Below are positions 3,639 to 5,164 of a stretch of 5,164 nt of DNA, one piece after another. The notes under the pieces were generated by a model. The model was not told the origin of the DNA. It searched no databases and saw nothing but the letters and a program-made list of their open reading frames with translations. The position numbers were made by a program, and so were the translations under genes. Source of the DNA: Clostridiales bacterium (GTDB taxonomy: Bacteria; Bacillota; Clostridia; Monoglobales; Monoglobaceae); the NCBI GenBank assembly GCA_019419865.1, contig JAHZIG010000048.1, forward strand, positions 1 through 5,164. The letters run 5' to 3'. The first letter of the stretch is position 1. Each line of letters starts with the position of its first letter.

Positions 3639-5129
3639 ATGTTTAACAACATTCCGGAAGTTAAATTAGGTATCGTTGCGGTAAGCCGCGACTGTTTCCC
3701 GATTGAACTCAGTGAAAAAAGAAGAAAAGCGGTTGTAGAAGCCTGTAAAGCAAAGAACATAGATATCTATGAGGCGGCTGTGACCGTAGAGAATGAGATC
3801 GATATGCTGAAAGCCGTTGACGAGGTCAAAAACGCCGGCGTTAACGCGCTCGTTATATATCTTGGCAACTTTGGCCCCGAGGGTCCCGAGACGTATATTT
3901 GTAAGAACTTCGACGGTCCTTGCATGTTCGTAGCGGCCGCCGAGGAGACCCAGGAAGATCTTATAGACGGCAGAGGAGACGCTTACTGCGGTATGCTGAA
4001 CGCGTCGTATAACCTTGCTCTTAAGAATCTTAAGGCTTACATACCCGATTATCCCGTAGGTCTGCCCGACGAGGTTGCGGACATGATAGGCGAGTTCGAG
4101 TCGTTCGCACGCGCTATAATCGGCCTCAGCTCGTTAAAGGTTATTACTTTCGGACCGCGTCCGTACGATTTCTTAGCTTGTAACGCTCCTATCAAACCTC
4201 TGTTTGATTTAGGTATCAACGTACAGGAGAACTCGGAACTCGACCTTTTGGCGTCGTTTAACGCTCATAAGGACGACGAGAGGATCCCGGACGTTATTGC
4301 CGATATGGAAAATGAATTGGGCGACGGAAACTGCTATCCCGGAATCCTGCCTAAGCTCGCTCAGTATGAGATCACTTTGCTCGACTGGTACGAGGCAAAC
4401 AAGGGCGCGAGCAAATACGTCGTATTCGCTAATAAGTGCTGGCCTGCGTTCCAGACGCAGTTTGGCTTCTGCCCCTGCTTTGTAAATTCGAGACTCACCG
4501 CAAAGGGTATCCCGGTAGCGTGCGAGACCGATATATACGGAGCCGTTACAGAATACATAATCGCGTGCGCGACGGGTATCGCTCCGACATTGCTCGATAT
4601 CAACAATTCGGTTCCGAAGGATATGTTCGAGGCTAATCCGGACAAGTTCGCGGGATATACGTTAAAGGATACGTTCATGGGCTTCCACTGCGGAAACACG
4701 GCGTCCTCGTTGCTTAAGGATTACGCGCTCAAATATCAGCTTATCCAGAAGAGAACCTTGGAGCCGGATCTTCCCGAGCCGGACGTATCGAGAGGTACGC
4801 TCGAAGGTCCTATCCGCGCGGGTGAAGTTACTTTGTTCAGACTTCAGAGCACGGCCGACGGCAAGCTCAGAAGCTATATCGCCGAGGGCAAGATCGTCGA
4901 CGTTGATCCCAAATCGTTCGGAAGTATTGCGGTATTCGCTGTTGAAGAGATGGGAAGATTCTACAGAAACGTGCTTATCGCTAAGAATTACCCGCATCAC
5001 GCAGGCGTTGCGTTCAAACATTCGGGTAAGGTTCTGTACGACATTGTGAAATACTTGGGAGTACAGGATATTGAATTCAATCGTCCGAAAGGCTGCCTGT
5101 ATGAAGGCGAGAATCCGTTTGCCAATTAA
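3639..5129 (+). CDS. L-fucose/L-arabinose isomerase superfamily protein
   Basis: This complete 496-residue protein belongs to the cytoplasmic, divalent-metal-dependent isomerases that interconvert aldoses and ketoses. The N-terminal Rossmann-like domain begins VKLGIVAVSRDCFP and contains ALVIYLGNFGPEG (70-82), the position where the family has a substrate-contacting loop. The middle domain contains FGPRPYDF (171-178), and the C-terminal part carries the expected metal ligands: Glu296 in ACETDIYGA, Asp320 in LLDINN, and His453 or His454 in YPHHAGVAF. Glu296 and Asp320 are 24 residues apart, the same spacing as Glu337 and Asp361 in E. coli FucI, and His350 in FHCGN is also well placed. It lacks the close identity expected of true AraA or FucI, so the substrate is left open. 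GGAGGT (3625-3630), 8 bases before the ATG, is a strong ribosome binding site. Codons favour GAC, TAC, TTC, AAG and GGT, suggesting high expression. No kinase, aldolase or transporter is visible. Confidence 0.85.
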   Translation: MFNNIPEVKLGIVAVSRDCFPIELSEKRRKAVVEACKAKNIDIYEAAVTVENEIDMLKAVDEVKNAGVNALVIYLGNFGPEGPETYICKNFDGPCMFVAAAEETQEDLIDGRGDAYCGMLNASYNLALKNLKAYIPDYPVGLPDEVADMIGEFESFARAIIGLSSLKVITFGPRPYDFLACNAPIKPLFDLGINVQENSELDLLASFNAHKDDERIPDVIADMENELGDGNCYPGILPKLAQYEITLLDWYEANKGASKYVVFANKCWPAFQTQFGFCPCFVNSRLTAKGIPVACETDIYGAVTEYIIACATGIAPTLLDINNSVPKDMFEANPDKFAGYTLKDTFMGFHCGNTASSLLKDYALKYQLIQKRTLEPDLPEPDVSRGTLEGPIRAGEVTLFRLQSTADGKLRSYIAEGKIVDVDPKSFGSIAVFAVEEMGRFYRNVLIAKNYPHHAGVAFKHSGKVLYDIVKYLGVQDIEFNRPKGCLYEGENPFAN

Positions 5130-5164
5130 TTTGGTATAACAGGAATTGAATAAAAAATATTATA
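5130..5164. other. Spacer after the isomerase, no feature seen
   Basis: The 35 bases after the isomerase stop contain an AGGAATTGAAT stretch and A-runs but no stem-loop with a T-tract and no start codon with a ribosome binding site. A terminator or a co-transcribed gene may lie beyond the window. Confidence 0.5.

Noticed and set aside
4361..5049. Long - strand and alternative + strand open frames inside the isomerase gene
   Set aside because: They are by-products of the codon bias of a conserved, intact enzyme gene and show no family features of their own.
1..5164. tRNA, rRNA, CRISPR array, insertion sequence, integrase or riboswitch
   Set aside because: No cloverleaf, no regular repeat-spacer pattern, no transposase-like protein or terminal repeats, and no recognisable riboswitch core were seen on reading both strands.

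Overview
The window looks like a piece of a Clostridia (Firmicutes) chromosome, probably from an anaerobic, gut-type bacterium. The signs are an oxygen-sensitive ribonucleotide reductase activase, strong GGAGG-type ribosome binding sites, AT-rich spacers with TATAAT boxes, a secreted protein that looks like degenerate SLH repeats, and a clostridial-style beta-propeller lipoprotein. No 16S or other lineage marker is present, so the genus is left open. All genes that can be supported lie on the + strand.

Layout: (1) 94-660 is nrdG, the radical-SAM activase of the class III anaerobic ribonucleotide reductase, with a small stem-loop directly after its stop. (2) 865-1644 is a secreted protein with three weak SLH-like modules. 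(3) 1645-1938 holds a strong GC-rich stem-loop, an orphan open frame with no start, and a TATAAT box. (4) 1939-2916 is a lipoprotein whose body is a DUF5050-like beta-propeller. (5) 2898-3080, in another frame, reads as the N-terminal half of a polymorphic toxin type 50 (Ntox50) domain without a start codon. (6) 3040-3372 is a short single-pass membrane protein that begins inside the toxin remnant. It is followed, in another frame, by a coding-looking fragment up to 3515. (7) 3547-3587 is a good sigma-A-type promoter with a perfect inverted repeat over its -10 box. (8) 3639-5129 is a complete sugar isomerase of the L-fucose/L-arabinose isomerase superfamily. The last 35 bases show no gene and no terminator.

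The window can be read as two core-metabolism genes, nrdG and the isomerase, flanking about 3 kb of accessory, AT-rich sequence. That stretch carries exported proteins and broken genes, and it looks like a turnover site for surface or toxin cassettes. I see no intact transposase, integrase, CRISPR array, tRNA or rRNA. The genes have separate ribosome binding sites and, in three cases, plausible separate promoters, so this does not look like one operon. The most interesting points are the out-of-frame toxin remnant, which a single -1 shift in an A7 tract would fuse to the propeller lipoprotein, and the palindromic candidate operator in front of the isomerase.
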